Shown here: in pieces, positions 8,114-15,795 of the stretch | Position numbering within the stretch: position 1 is the stretch's first letter | Layout of the letters: each line of letters starts with the position of its first letter | Program-made: the position numbers and the translations under genes | Notes under the pieces: model-generated | Told to the model about the DNA's origin: nothing | The model's input: the letters and a program-made list of their open reading frames with translations, nothing else | Database searches by the model: none | Assembly: GCF_000428585.1 (NCBI RefSeq) | Contig: NZ_AUAF01000039.1 | Location: forward strand, 1-35,401 | Source of the DNA: Zooshikella ganghwensis DSM 15267 | GTDB lineage: Bacteria; Pseudomonadota; Gammaproteobacteria; Pseudomonadales; Zooshikellaceae | Reading direction: 5' to 3' | DNA: 35,401 nt

Positions 8114-8935
8114 GTGAGAACCTATATGTTGGATATTGCCTACTTCAACCCCCCTGTTCAAGGTGATCTTGATTTAAAGGCATATGATCCCAACTACACA
8201 TTCAATGCTGATAAAGTCCTGCTCAAAAAAGAAACTGAGCGATTACACCATGAGTTAAGTGCTTTGCAGCAATGTATGCTGGCAGAAAAAAAAGCATCTC
8301 TGCTACTGTTGTTCCAAGGGCTGGATTCTGCAGGAAAGGCGCATTCCATTAAGCATGTTTTTTATGGACTAAACCCCCAAGGACTCGCAGTACACGACTT
8401 TCAAAGTACTGTTTTGAGCAGAGCACATGACTTCTTATATCGATTTCATCAACGGGTACCGGCTTTAGGTCATATTGCTGTCTTCAGTCGCAGCTACTAC
8501 GATGACATCATCCATGAGCTGGAAATAACAACACAGTTTCCAGACAATGCACAACTACTTAAACAAGCCCACCATATTAACAACTTTGAACAGCTACTGA
8601 GTGATAACCATACTCTAGTGATAAAGTTTTACTTACATATTAGTAAACAAGAACATCGACGCCGCCTTGTTCAACGTATTCGAGACCCTGATAAACATTG
8701 GATGATCAATCAACAAGACTACGTTATACAAAAAAACTGGGAGCTAGCTATCCAAGGCTGTCAGCGCATAATTATGCTCACCCATTGCTTGGCAAACCCG
8801 TGGTATATTGTGCCTGCTAACCACCCCTGGTTTCGAGACTGGCTAATTATCAGTATCCTTCATCATTCACTCTCTCAATTAGCCCCCCAGTATCCTCGTC
8901 CACCCCTGCCTTTTACTGAAAAAGATCTTCCTTAG
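8114..8935 (+). CDS. PPK2-family polyphosphate kinase-like protein
   Basis: A 273-residue protein of the PPK2 superfamily, which transfers phosphate between polyphosphate and nucleotides. The Walker A region reads FQGLDSAGKAHSIKHV; canonical members have an acidic residue at the first position and a small residue (G or D) after the GK. The Walker B region reads VFSRSYYDDII, equivalent to FNRSWYEEV. A basic lid segment (HRRRLVQRIRDPDKHW) and the C-terminal YIVPANHPWFRDWLI match the family ending. The annotated start is GTG 8114; an in-frame ATG at 8126 is an alternative and neither has a strong ribosome-binding site. The altered Walker A leaves direction and substrate uncertain. Confidence 0.85.
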   Translation: MRTYMLDIAYFNPPVQGDLDLKAYDPNYTFNADKVLLKKETERLHHELSALQQCMLAEKKASLLLLFQGLDSAGKAHSIKHVFYGLNPQGLAVHDFQSTVLSRAHDFLYRFHQRVPALGHIAVFSRSYYDDIIHELEITTQFPDNAQLLKQAHHINNFEQLLSDNHTLVIKFYLHISKQEHRRRLVQRIRDPDKHWMINQQDYVIQKNWELAIQGCQRIIMLTHCLANPWYIVPANHPWFRDWLIISILHHSLSQLAPQYPRPPLPFTEKDLP

Positions 8936-8954
8936 CTTGTTTTCAGGGAGATCA

Positions 8955-8976
8955 TATACCCGCAAAAAAGGGTATA
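8955..8976. terminator. TATACCC/GGGTATA hairpin between convergent genes
   Basis: A 7-bp perfect stem TATACCC (8955-8961) / GGGTATA (8970-8976) with loop GCAAAAAA sits between two converging genes (stops at 8935 and 8983). It could work as a weak bidirectional terminator. Its stem is the same heptamer that ends the dispersed repeat elements in this window. Confidence 0.45.
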
Positions 8977-8982
8977 AGCGAC

Positions 8983-10056
8983 TTAAACCACTTTGATATG
9001 CCACGGTTCGTAACGAACACCAAACTGATTATCCAGCGTATAACGTATATTCACATAACCAAGATCCTGCAATTTTTTAAACTCATCAGTCTCTGCAAAG
9101 TCTTTGGTAAAATTTCGCTTGCCTAAGCCTTTACAGCCCACATCAAAATCACCGATAGCATGGTAGGAGTGGCCTGGTGGAGCCAAAGAGCGAGACGCCT
9201 GAGACAGGTTGCCTTTGGCATGTACAGCCTTCGCCATAAATAAATGCAGCTGTTTCATTACACCCCGAATACCAGAAGTGAGAATGAGAGAATCACCCAC
9301 TTCTGAGCGCACTTTTTTGTAGAGTTTTAAAGCTTCACCTTGAAATAGAAAGTGCCCTGTTCCAGGAATTTTATTGATGTCTTTTTCTGGCACTACCGCA
9401 GAAAGGTGAGTGATTATTTTTTCACCAAAAAAGCCATACTCTTTTGCTTCTGCAGAAAATAATTCCTCAATAAACGCAAGTTGATCTTTTGGAAAATCAC
9501 CACGCTTTGAATACCGAGAATAGGTTTTCAGCATAGTATCTAAATTAATAATATTAAAATTACCGTGCCCAACAATACGTTGAGCCTCAGTGAGAGTCGC
9601 TAGTGTAGCTTTTAACAGCTCAAACTTTTGCTCAGAAAGTACTACATCACCTTCATGGTACGTATCAAAATTATCTATTTTAGTTTGGTAACTCTGGGCA
9701 AAGTTAATGGGAGGCTCAGCCTGAGAGCTGTGAACATGAGATAACTGTGGCTGCTCATAGGCTAGCGGTTCAGGAAGTACAGACTGACTTGGCGTCAAGG
9801 TATCAATAGCAAAATACTCATGGCTTTTACTACCCCCTGGCACCAACACGGCATTTTCAGCCACTGCCGGCTGAGTAGTTACAGTCTCGATTATCGTTTG
9901 CGGGATATCTTCCAGGTCGGTTAGGACAATAGGCTGTTCACCAGGCGCAGCGACTCGATGCTGAACCTGCTTTGCTAACTGCCCCCACATAAGCGCACAG
10001 GATACGGTTACCGTTGAGCCTGCTAATACCCCTTCAAGAAAGACTCTTCGTTTCAC
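8983..10056 (-). CDS. Exported M15-family (VanY/DD-carboxypeptidase-like) peptidase
   Basis: A 357-residue protein. The N-terminus MKRRVFLEGVLAGSTVTVS resembles a twin-arginine signal (RR followed by V-F-L) before a hydrophobic stretch, so export to the periplasm by Tat is likely. Residues about 35-200 are low in recognisable motifs. The C-terminal third is an M15 zinc peptidase: LTSGIRG, then SYHAIGDFDVG carrying the zinc His and Asp, and finally EPWHIKV with the catalytic Glu and third zinc ligand. Family members trim D-alanine from peptidoglycan stem peptides. Two matching dyad sequences lie 110-166 bases upstream of the start and could control it. Confidence 0.82.
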   Translation of the reverse strand: MKRRVFLEGVLAGSTVTVSCALMWGQLAKQVQHRVAAPGEQPIVLTDLEDIPQTIIETVTTQPAVAENAVLVPGGSKSHEYFAIDTLTPSQSVLPEPLAYEQPQLSHVHSSQAEPPINFAQSYQTKIDNFDTYHEGDVVLSEQKFELLKATLATLTEAQRIVGHGNFNIINLDTMLKTYSRYSKRGDFPKDQLAFIEELFSAEAKEYGFFGEKIITHLSAVVPEKDINKIPGTGHFLFQGEALKLYKKVRSEVGDSLILTSGIRGVMKQLHLFMAKAVHAKGNLSQASRSLAPPGHSYHAIGDFDVGCKGLGKRNFTKDFAETDEFKKLQDLGYVNIRYTLDNQFGVRYEPWHIKVV

Positions 10057-10101
10057 AACTGATGAATCCCGTTTTCAAGTGTTGTGTATTATTTTTATTG
10101 A

Positions 10102-10121
10102 CTGGCATTTAAATATGCCAG
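10102..10121. promoter_or_regulatory. Short palindrome upstream of M15 peptidase
   Basis: CTGGCAT (10102-10108) and ATGCCAG (10115-10121) form a 7-bp inverted repeat around TTAAAT, about 46 bases upstream of the peptidase start on the minus strand. This position suits a promoter or operator. No T-run follows on either side, so a terminator is unlikely. Confidence 0.35.
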
Positions 10122-10166
10122 AATCACTACTATCCAGTGTAGCTAATAAAACTGAAAAGGATGAAT

Positions 10167-10222
10167 GTGATTTATAAAATCACAGCAAGAAATACGCTAT
10201 AAGCCGTGATTCTTAAAGTCAC
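10167..10222. promoter_or_regulatory. Two copies of a 17-bp dyad operator candidate
   Basis: GTGATTTATAAAATCAC (10167-10183) and GTGATTCTTAAAGTCAC (10206-10222) are both 17-bp dyads sharing the pattern GTGATTYWTAAARTCAC. Their centres are 39 bases apart. They lie upstream of the minus-strand M15 peptidase and downstream of the GST-like gene. The half-site GTGA/TCAC recalls CRP, but the spacing is longer than CRP's. An unidentified dimeric regulator is the simplest reading. Confidence 0.45.
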
Positions 10223-10343
10223 CTCCAAAAACACTAGCATAATCAGTATTTGACACTCAATGCAAGCAGTTCACACACTAGCTGTCGTTTTCTCTGTTGA
10301 GAGTGAAGCCTGTTAGTTGCCCTCAGGCTAGCTATTCACTGCA

Positions 10344-11051
10344 TTATTCCCCTTCTGGATAGTAGCGCTGATTCATTCGCTCACAGTACTCAGTCAGTAT
10401 TGGTAATGATTGAGCATGTTGTTGCAAAGGTGAGGGGAAAGTAGTGCATAACGTTCCAGCCAAAAAGGCATGAGCAGTAGCATCATAGACTGAGGGTTCT
10501 TCTCCCAACAGGAATGGTGAGCCAGACAATAAATCGGCAACGGTTGATAAATCTCGACAACCAAGCTGGTAAATAATTTCAGGTTTATGGCGACCTAAAC
10601 CTTGGGCTAATAACTGTCGTTTCACATGCCCTCGAGTCATCAGTGAAATAAAGCTCCCGACCCCGGGGGGCATATTCTCCATTAATAAGCTTTTAATAAC
10701 AGGCCAGTTTGTCTTGTCCACCCAGCGGCTATACATCATTATCCAATAAAAATGCTCTTCCAGCATGCGACACATCATGTATCCCGATGCTAATGCTTTG
10801 GCAGACAACCCCTGTTTTATATCCAATGAAAAGCGTTCAACTAAGTAGTTAATAATCAAAAAAGAGTCAGCTATTAATAAATCTTCTGCTTTAATAAAAG
10901 GTAGCTTTCCATTTGGTCCAGCCTGAGGGTTACGAATAAATTGAGATTTGTGCTGTATATCAAACATGCGCATGAATGTTTCTACTTTCATACAAAAAGG
11001 ACTTAACTCAGGTAACCCCAGGCCGGGTCCAAAGCGATATAGTTTTATCAT
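10344..11051 (-). CDS. Glutathione S-transferase-fold protein (FAXC/metaxin-like)
   Basis: A 235-residue protein. The thioredoxin-fold half contains SPFCMKVETFMRM (the site equivalent to the GST active-site helix), PNGKLPFIK with the cis-proline, and DSFLIINYL for the glutathione-binding Ser region. The helical half contains EEHFYWIMMYSRWVDKTNW and SVYDATAHAFLAGTL. This motif set is typical of the 'failed axon connections'/metaxin-like GST branch found in many proteobacteria. The function is unknown in bacteria; detoxification is assumed rather than shown. GAGGA lies about 9 bases before the ATG. It appears monocistronic. Confidence 0.85.
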   Translation of the reverse strand: MIKLYRFGPGLGLPELSPFCMKVETFMRMFDIQHKSQFIRNPQAGPNGKLPFIKAEDLLIADSFLIINYLVERFSLDIKQGLSAKALASGYMMCRMLEEHFYWIMMYSRWVDKTNWPVIKSLLMENMPPGVGSFISLMTRGHVKRQLLAQGLGRHKPEIIYQLGCRDLSTVADLLSGSPFLLGEEPSVYDATAHAFLAGTLCTTFPSPLQQHAQSLPILTEYCERMNQRYYPEGE

Positions 11052-11254
11052 TCCGCATGTCCTCTGGCGTTTTTATTATCAGTCTCACCTGTTTTAGACA
11101 ACCCTGTCAAACAACTCACCCTATTTAGCCATCACATTTTGATAGAAAGATTGTTATTTCTTCCAGCCACTGGCCAATATACAATTTCTGTGTTTCAACA
11201 TAGCATGCCTACCTACGAGTTACGTTATACTCTTCGTTTCTAACCACCAAGTAA

Positions 11255-11314
11255 CACTTAAACTATGTTAGAACCACTTAAACTATGTAAGTACCACTAA
11301 GACTATGCTTGAAG
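11255..11314 (+). repeat. Three tandem 20-bp repeats spanning a start codon
   Basis: Three imperfect 20-base units follow one another: CACTTAAACTATGTTAGAAC (11255), CACTTAAACTATGTAAGTAC (11275) and CACTAAGACTATGCTTGAAG (11295). Each holds an ATG, and the third ATG (11305) begins the DUF3301 gene. The first ATG opens an 11-codon frame that ends with TAA at 11298-11300, four bases before the real start. Confidence 0.85.
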
Positions 11315-11640
11315 GACTTTTTATTTGTACCTGTATTGCCGTAACCTGGCTTTGGCTTGATGGCATTCAATGCAAAGATATTGCCCGGGCCGCGGGCAAA
11401 CGGGCATGTGATGATTTACAACTACAACTGCTGGATGACACTGTTGCTAATATCAAAACACGGCTCTCACGCAACCAACAAGGCTCAATCACTTTACTCC
11501 GGTATTATCGCTTTGAGTTTACACAAACAGGTGAACACCGCTATAAAGGCACCGTACAACTGCTGGGTCACCGAATAAAGCATATACATTTAGACACCCC
11601 CGATGACACTGAGTCATCTCGGCAGACGTTTTTACAATAA
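11305..11640 (+). CDS. DUF3301 protein
   Basis: A 111-residue protein with the DUF3301 pattern: an N-terminal hydrophobic segment (LFICTCIAVTWLWL), then AGKRACDDLQLQLLDDTVA, then LLRYYRFEFTQTGEHRYKGTVQLLGHRI. It is anchored by one N-terminal membrane helix with the rest probably cytoplasmic. The function is unknown; the family is widespread in gammaproteobacteria. The start lies inside a three-unit tandem repeat and has no clear ribosome-binding site. It is followed 16 bases later by yeiP and probably cotranscribed with it and yjaG. Confidence 0.85.
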   Translation: MLEGLFICTCIAVTWLWLDGIQCKDIARAAGKRACDDLQLQLLDDTVANIKTRLSRNQQGSITLLRYYRFEFTQTGEHRYKGTVQLLGHRIKHIHLDTPDDTESSRQTFLQ

Positions 11641-11656
11641 TGGGAGACTTCCTTAG

Positions 11657-12223
11657 ATGCCAAAAGCAAGTGATTTAGCGAAAGGTCATGTTATCAACAT
11701 AAACAATTCGCTGGGCTTAGTTCGAGATATTGAGGTAAACTCGCCTTCATCTCGGGGTGCTCAGACATTGTATAAAGTCCGGTTTACACTGATTCCATCG
11801 CAGCAGAAGCTGGAAAAAACCTATACTGGTGATGACTGGCTTGACGATGCAGACTTCCAGCGCCGACAGTGTACTTTATTGTTTCGGGAGGATAACCTGC
11901 TGACCTTCATGGATACTGAAAACTATGAGCAATATAGCCTGGCAGCAGCTGATATTGGACAGCAAGTGTATTACTTGCCAGAAGAAAATCAGGAAATCAC
12001 GCTATTACTGGTTAATAATCAAGCTATAGCCCTTGAGCTACCCACAACAGTAGTACTAACGATTACTGACACCAGTCCTGGCATCAAAGGCGCCACAGCT
12101 ACAGGTAGAACAAAGCCAGCCACATTATCATCGGGGTTAGAAATACAAGTACCTGAATACATAACTACAGGTGAAAAAGTAAAAGTGAATACCAGTACTG
12201 GAAAATTTATGTCCCGTGCCTAA
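11657..12223 (+). CDS. yeiP: Elongation factor P-like protein YeiP/EfpL
   Basis: A 188-residue paralogue of elongation factor P that binds the ribosome between the P and E sites and relieves stalling at difficult peptide bonds. All three EF-P domains are present. The tip loop reads SPSSRGAQTLYK, with Arg33 where EF-P has its modified Lys, matching the EfpL/YeiP type and not canonical EF-P. FMDTENYEQYSL marks domain II, and SPGIKGATATGRTKPATLSSG with VPEYITTGEKVKVNTSTG marks domain III. GGAG lies about 10 bases before the ATG. It sits between the DUF3301 gene and yjaG. Confidence 0.95.
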   Translation: MPKASDLAKGHVININNSLGLVRDIEVNSPSSRGAQTLYKVRFTLIPSQQKLEKTYTGDDWLDDADFQRRQCTLLFREDNLLTFMDTENYEQYSLAAADIGQQVYYLPEENQEITLLLVNNQAIALELPTTVVLTITDTSPGIKGATATGRTKPATLSSGLEIQVPEYITTGEKVKVNTSTGKFMSRA

Positions 12224-12290
12224 CTTAAATATCAAGGCATAAAGCAATCAATACGACAACTGTCAGAAAATTTTAATTGATACCGCACTC

Positions 12291-12890
12291 ATGAAAACCC
12301 CGTCATTTCTTAGCCAACTAAATCCATTAACCCACCCTCAGCAAATATGTTTTGCAGCCGCCATCATTACTCGGAGTATGCCAAACTATCAGTTGTTTTT
12401 AGAGTTAACCCAAAGCGGTGACACACAGCTTTTTCGACAAGCATTAAATCTGCTTTGGGACTTTGCTTCAGGCCAACAAAATCAAGCAGCCTTAGAAAAA
12501 TGGTTACCACAAGTAGAGCAGCACATTCCAGATCGTGAAGCATTTGATATGTATGGAGTACATCCAGCCACTGATGCAATACTGAGTTTAAGTATGGCGA
12601 TGCACTGTGCATTATCACCTAGCACGGAAGAGGTTGATGGTATAGCACAACTTGCATTAAAAACGATTGGACAATTTCTAAAGTACAGCGAAGCTACTGA
12701 ACTTAAAGGCACAGAGCTACAGCAATATATAGAGCAACATCCCCTGTACCTTCAGCAGCTTGATTTTTATGATGAGCTCCTTGCTACGCTCACTAAAGCT
12801 AAACTGACCTCTCCTTTAATTAAAGAAATTAGGAACCTCTCGCGTAATGATGATATTAGCCACTTAGGCGTCAGTACGGCTGAAGAATAA
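12291..12890 (+). CDS. yjaG: YjaG family protein (DUF416)
   Basis: A 199-residue, mainly helical cytosolic protein matching YjaG/DUF416. The N-terminus PTHPQQ-like segment is followed by CFAAAIITRSMPNYQLF and LLWDFASGQQNQAALEKWLPQVEQHIPD, then a middle HPATDAILSLSMAMHCAL, a central helix in many family members. The function is unknown. It follows yeiP by 67 bases. A strong terminator hairpin lies about 40 bases downstream of its stop, so DUF3301-yeiP-yjaG forms one likely transcription unit. Confidence 0.88.
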   Translation: MKTPSFLSQLNPLTHPQQICFAAAIITRSMPNYQLFLELTQSGDTQLFRQALNLLWDFASGQQNQAALEKWLPQVEQHIPDREAFDMYGVHPATDAILSLSMAMHCALSPSTEEVDGIAQLALKTIGQFLKYSEATELKGTELQQYIEQHPLYLQQLDFYDELLATLTKAKLTSPLIKEIRNLSRNDDISHLGVSTAEE

Positions 12891-12931
12891 TGAGTTGTGC
12901 AAGATGATTCATCTTTAACTAAAAACATATG

Positions 12932-12971
12932 AACTCGTTGTAGAGGACTGACAACGAGTTTCGTATTTTTT
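12932..12971 (+). terminator. Intrinsic terminator between convergent genes
   Basis: A perfect 10-bp stem AACTCGTTGT (12932-12941) / ACAACGAGTT (12951-12960) has a 9-base loop and is followed by TCGTATTTTTT. It lies 42 bases after the yjaG stop and just before the stop of the minus-strand gene at 12976. A short A-run upstream may let it act for both directions. Confidence 0.85.
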
Positions 12972-12975
12972 AAAT

Positions 12976-13572
12976 CTAAGCCACTTTCTTTTGAAACACA
13001 CGTTGTAGCTTATCAGTGATGACCTGCTGAATACCACTATTGACCATTTTACTTAAATGCTGAATGGCAGATAACTCCAATCGATAAATGCGAATAGCCT
13101 TCCCTCCAGTAATACTTTTACCCGCAACAATCACAGGCAACACTGGCTTAGTATGTAACGCTAGACGTAATAATTCACTAATCCCTTCCTTTACTGAAAG
13201 CATTGCATTCGTAGAGGTAGGCTGACGAAATGCAAGTCCATGAGGAAACTCCTGACTTTTCTGGCAGCAATGGACCTCAATACCCGTATATCGAATAGCC
13301 TCTTGGGGAATATTATAAAAAGTATGATGTAATGCTGACTTATCAGGCTGAACAATTACCTTTTTCTGACTGGATAAATTACTGCTTTCTAAAATACTTT
13401 CATCACTACATTTTAACTGATAGTTGGTGATTAGCTTTGCAGCATCAGGCAAGTACACACAAAACAATAATTTGAGCAAGGGTAAAGCATTAATCTGGTT
13501 TTGATCTGAGACATGACCAAGCACTAACGACATGGCAGACTGAAATGTTTCGTTTGTAGTGTAAAACGACAT
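12976..13572 (-). CDS. Hypothetical protein, unknown family
   Basis: A 198-residue protein with no recognised domain, signal peptide or membrane segment. It contains a Leu-rich helical N-terminal half (ALPLLKLLFCVYLP), a Cys pair in VHCCQKSQ and a mixed alpha/beta C-terminal half ending QRVFQKKVA. ATG 13572 is chosen because GAGGG lies about 8 bases upstream; the frame extends 14 codons further to 13614 without a ribosome-binding site. It shares a terminator region with yjaG and stands alone. The clear translation signal makes a real gene likely. Confidence 0.72.
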   Translation of the reverse strand: MSFYTTNETFQSAMSLVLGHVSDQNQINALPLLKLLFCVYLPDAAKLITNYQLKCSDESILESSNLSSQKKVIVQPDKSALHHTFYNIPQEAIRYTGIEVHCCQKSQEFPHGLAFRQPTSTNAMLSVKEGISELLRLALHTKPVLPVIVAGKSITGGKAIRIYRLELSAIQHLSKMVNSGIQQVITDKLQRVFQKKVA

Positions 13573-13975
13573 AACTTTTCCCTCAGGCTTGTAAAAAGTT
13601 CCCGCAAACGCCATATGCTTTTACCTCACAAGAAGCTATTAAAGCTGTCCCTGTTATTAACCACTTATGTATAAACACAGGATTAATATTAGAGGTATCG
13701 AATTTAGCATATCTTACTCAACACGCTGCAAAACCGCTCTCTTTAGTTGCTTCCCCAAGAGCACTTAAGCATTACATGCCAATTAAGGCAGCGTTACGGG
13801 AACGATATACCTCAACACGAGGCATAAAATACAACACTGCACTATGAGCAGTTAATGTGCCAAATTAACGCCCCAAATTAACGTTAACCTCATCACAAAT
13901 TCAAAAATAAAATGCGACCTATATCACTATAGCGGCTGATTTAGTTACTTTTTTTGTCATTAACCAGGTCAACAA
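13573..13975. other. 400-base intergenic region with a direct repeat
   Basis: This is a divergent promoter region. CCAAATTAACG occurs twice (13860-13870 and 13873-13883, period 13), and the second copy runs into the palindrome TTAACGTTAA (13878-13887). The repeats are 90-115 bases before the small membrane protein at 13976 and may be operator half-sites. No gene or RNA is seen here. Confidence 0.45.
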
Positions 13976-14299
13976 GTGACAAAAACAGTCACGTTTGAAA
14001 AGCTGCGGAATAGCTTAAGACAAACAATTATCAATAACATGCTTTTACGATACACTATAGCGCTATTTTTTTGCTGTTTTCTCTGGAGTATCACCATGAC
14101 CTGGGAAGAATACGAAGCACTTTTCATGCAAGGCCTTATCGCTGCACTTATTATTTTTATGTTTTTTATTGTCTTTGATTTGGCCAGAAAAACTAAAGCA
14201 GGAAAGTTAGGCTCTTTCGTATTATTTGGAGCGCTCTGCCTGGGAGTTATTGCTTATATAATCAAGGCAGTAGTCGTTGATAGCTTTGGTGGATACTAA
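13976..14299 (+). CDS. Small inner-membrane protein, three predicted spans
   Basis: A 107-residue protein with a basic N-terminus (TKTVTFEKLRNSLRQT) and three hydrophobic segments at about residues 25-41, 52-68 and 79-96. A short TWEEYEALF lies between the first two and the connecting loop RKTKAGKLG is positive, so the N-terminus is probably cytoplasmic. I do not recognise the family. The start is GTG 13976 with a weak AGGT upstream. No same-strand neighbour is close. Confidence 0.65.
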   Translation: MTKTVTFEKLRNSLRQTIINNMLLRYTIALFFCCFLWSITMTWEEYEALFMQGLIAALIIFMFFIVFDLARKTKAGKLGSFVLFGALCLGVIAYIIKAVVVDSFGGY

Positions 14300-14392
14300 G
14301 GGTAGGGAGTGGGTAACAAACAGTTAAAGATGATTACTACAGCTAAAACCAGTTCTTTTATAACAGCTATCTATCTTTAAAAAAATACCCAT

Positions 14393-14422
14393 AAAAAAAG
14401 CCTGGTTGTTTAACAGCCAGGC
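14393..14422 (-). terminator. Intrinsic terminator for the lipoprotein hydrolase gene
   Basis: A 9-bp stem with one G-U pair (GCCTGGTTG 14400-14408 with CAGCCAGGC 14414-14422, loop TTTAA) is followed on the minus strand by seven T (complement of 14393-14399). It lies about 145 bases beyond the stop of the minus-strand gene at 14567. The lack of a T-run on the plus side argues that it serves that gene. Confidence 0.75.
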
Positions 14423-14566
14423 GAGACAAGAACGAACATGATAAGATAAGGCTTGGTGCAGCTTATCTTGATTCATTTTGGTCAATAGCCTTATTGACTA
14501 CAATCCGTACAAATACTGACTAAGTTATGATCAGCTCACAAACTAACCTTTCATCATCCTTTCAGT

Positions 14567-15613
14567 TTACAACTTTAGCTGCTGACCTACCCTGGGAATA
14601 ATAAAATGTCCATCTACCTGCTCTGCTTTTTCACTTAACAATGCGCGTAATTCATCTGCTGCTTGATACTGACCATCATCACCTAAATCGAAGGTACGGA
14701 AGTGAATAGCCATACTGTAGTCTGCTGCGATTAGTTGATGTGCAGACAGCGCATCCTTTGGAGAAAGATGATTATCAGCCATAAACCACCGAGGTAAATA
14801 AGCTCCAATCGGTAGTAACGCTAAATTAATGTGCTTAAATCGTTGCTTAATCTGCTCAAAGTGAGGTCCCATACCAGTATCTCCCGCAAAAAACGTTGTT
14901 CCCTGTTTGCCCTGCAACACATAACCAAGCCATAAAGTTCGGTTCACATCAAAGCGGGTTCTTGTCGACCAGTGCTGAGCAGGTACACCCGTAATAGTAA
15001 GAGAGGGAGAAATTCGCAGTGTTTGCCGCCAGTCTACTTCATTGACTTTTGTAATACCTGCGGCCTGTAACAACTTGCCATTACCCAGACCAACGACAAA
15101 CCTGGGATTAAATTGTTTTTTCAGTCTAACTAAGGTTGGCAAGTCCAAATGGTCATAATGGTTATGGCTAATAATAACAATATCAATAGGCGGTAATTCT
15201 TCAAGTGCTAAAGCTGGTGGGTGATAACGCTTGGGTCCAATGAAACTAACAGGACTACAACGCTCAGACCAAATGGGATCGGTTAAAATATTTACCTTAT
15301 CTTGTTGTACTAGAACTGTTGCATGGTTAATGAAAGTCGCTTTTATACCAGAGTGAACGCGTAAGGGCTGCACATGGGTGGGTTCGACCCGAAAAGCCTG
15401 CCAACTTTTACTGTCTACACTATTCCATCGCCAGCGGATAATATCCCACAGTGTTTTTCGCGTTGTAGGCACAATATTATAAAAATAAGTACCATCAAAG
15501 TGATCTGAGATTGGTCCCTGATATCTCGAACTGCACCCTGTTACTATAAAACTCATCACAAAGACTAACATGCAAACAGCAATAAGCTTCCTCGGACAGT
15601 GCCACATATTCAT
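14567..15613 (-). CDS. Lipoprotein metallo-beta-lactamase-fold hydrolase (NAPE-PLD/UlaG-like)
   Basis: A 348-residue protein. The N-terminus has a hydrophobic signal ending FIVTGCSSRY, a lipobox with Cys27, so it is probably a membrane-anchored lipoprotein. The body is a metallo-beta-lactamase fold of the N-acyl-phosphatidylethanolamine phospholipase D branch. It contains FINHATVLV, LTDPIWSERCSPVSFIGPKR and the metal motif ISHNHYDHLDL. VPAQHWSTRT, FFAGDTGMG and MAIHFRTFDLG supply the remaining His and Asp ligands. These enzymes are metal-dependent phosphodiesterases; the substrate is unknown. The start at 15613 has GGTGGA about 8 bases upstream. It is divergent from rluE. Confidence 0.88.
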   Translation of the reverse strand: MNMWHCPRKLIAVCMLVFVMSFIVTGCSSRYQGPISDHFDGTYFYNIVPTTRKTLWDIIRWRWNSVDSKSWQAFRVEPTHVQPLRVHSGIKATFINHATVLVQQDKVNILTDPIWSERCSPVSFIGPKRYHPPALALEELPPIDIVIISHNHYDHLDLPTLVRLKKQFNPRFVVGLGNGKLLQAAGITKVNEVDWRQTLRISPSLTITGVPAQHWSTRTRFDVNRTLWLGYVLQGKQGTTFFAGDTGMGPHFEQIKQRFKHINLALLPIGAYLPRWFMADNHLSPKDALSAHQLIAADYSMAIHFRTFDLGDDGQYQAADELRALLSEKAEQVDGHFIIPRVGQQLKL

Positions 15614-15795
15614 ATCATTTCCACCACATACTCAAGCCAGAGTGACCATGTTATACTCGTTGTCCATCAAATAATGTTTTCAGTAGAGACTACCCAAATA
15701 GTGTTAACAGCCCCAAATATCACTCACCTTAGTCTGACTATTAAGCCACTCGTTATGATCTCAAGGGCACCATGTTTAAGGGTTAAGACATAGCT

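Noticed and set aside
10166-10184. TGTGATTTATAAAATCACA as a CRP site
   Set aside because: The TGTGA and TCACA half-sites are separated by 9 bases; CRP needs 6. It is reported as an unidentified dyad instead.
15380-15390. GGGTTCGACCC resembles a tRNA T-arm
   Set aside because: It lies inside the lipoprotein hydrolase gene. No acceptor, D or anticodon arm can be built around it, so it is coding sequence and not a tRNA.
15599-15793. Plus-strand frame of 64 codons upstream of rluE
   Set aside because: It lies in the divergent promoter region, starts inside the hydrolase gene's start and has low-complexity Ser/Thr/Ile composition with no ribosome-binding site.
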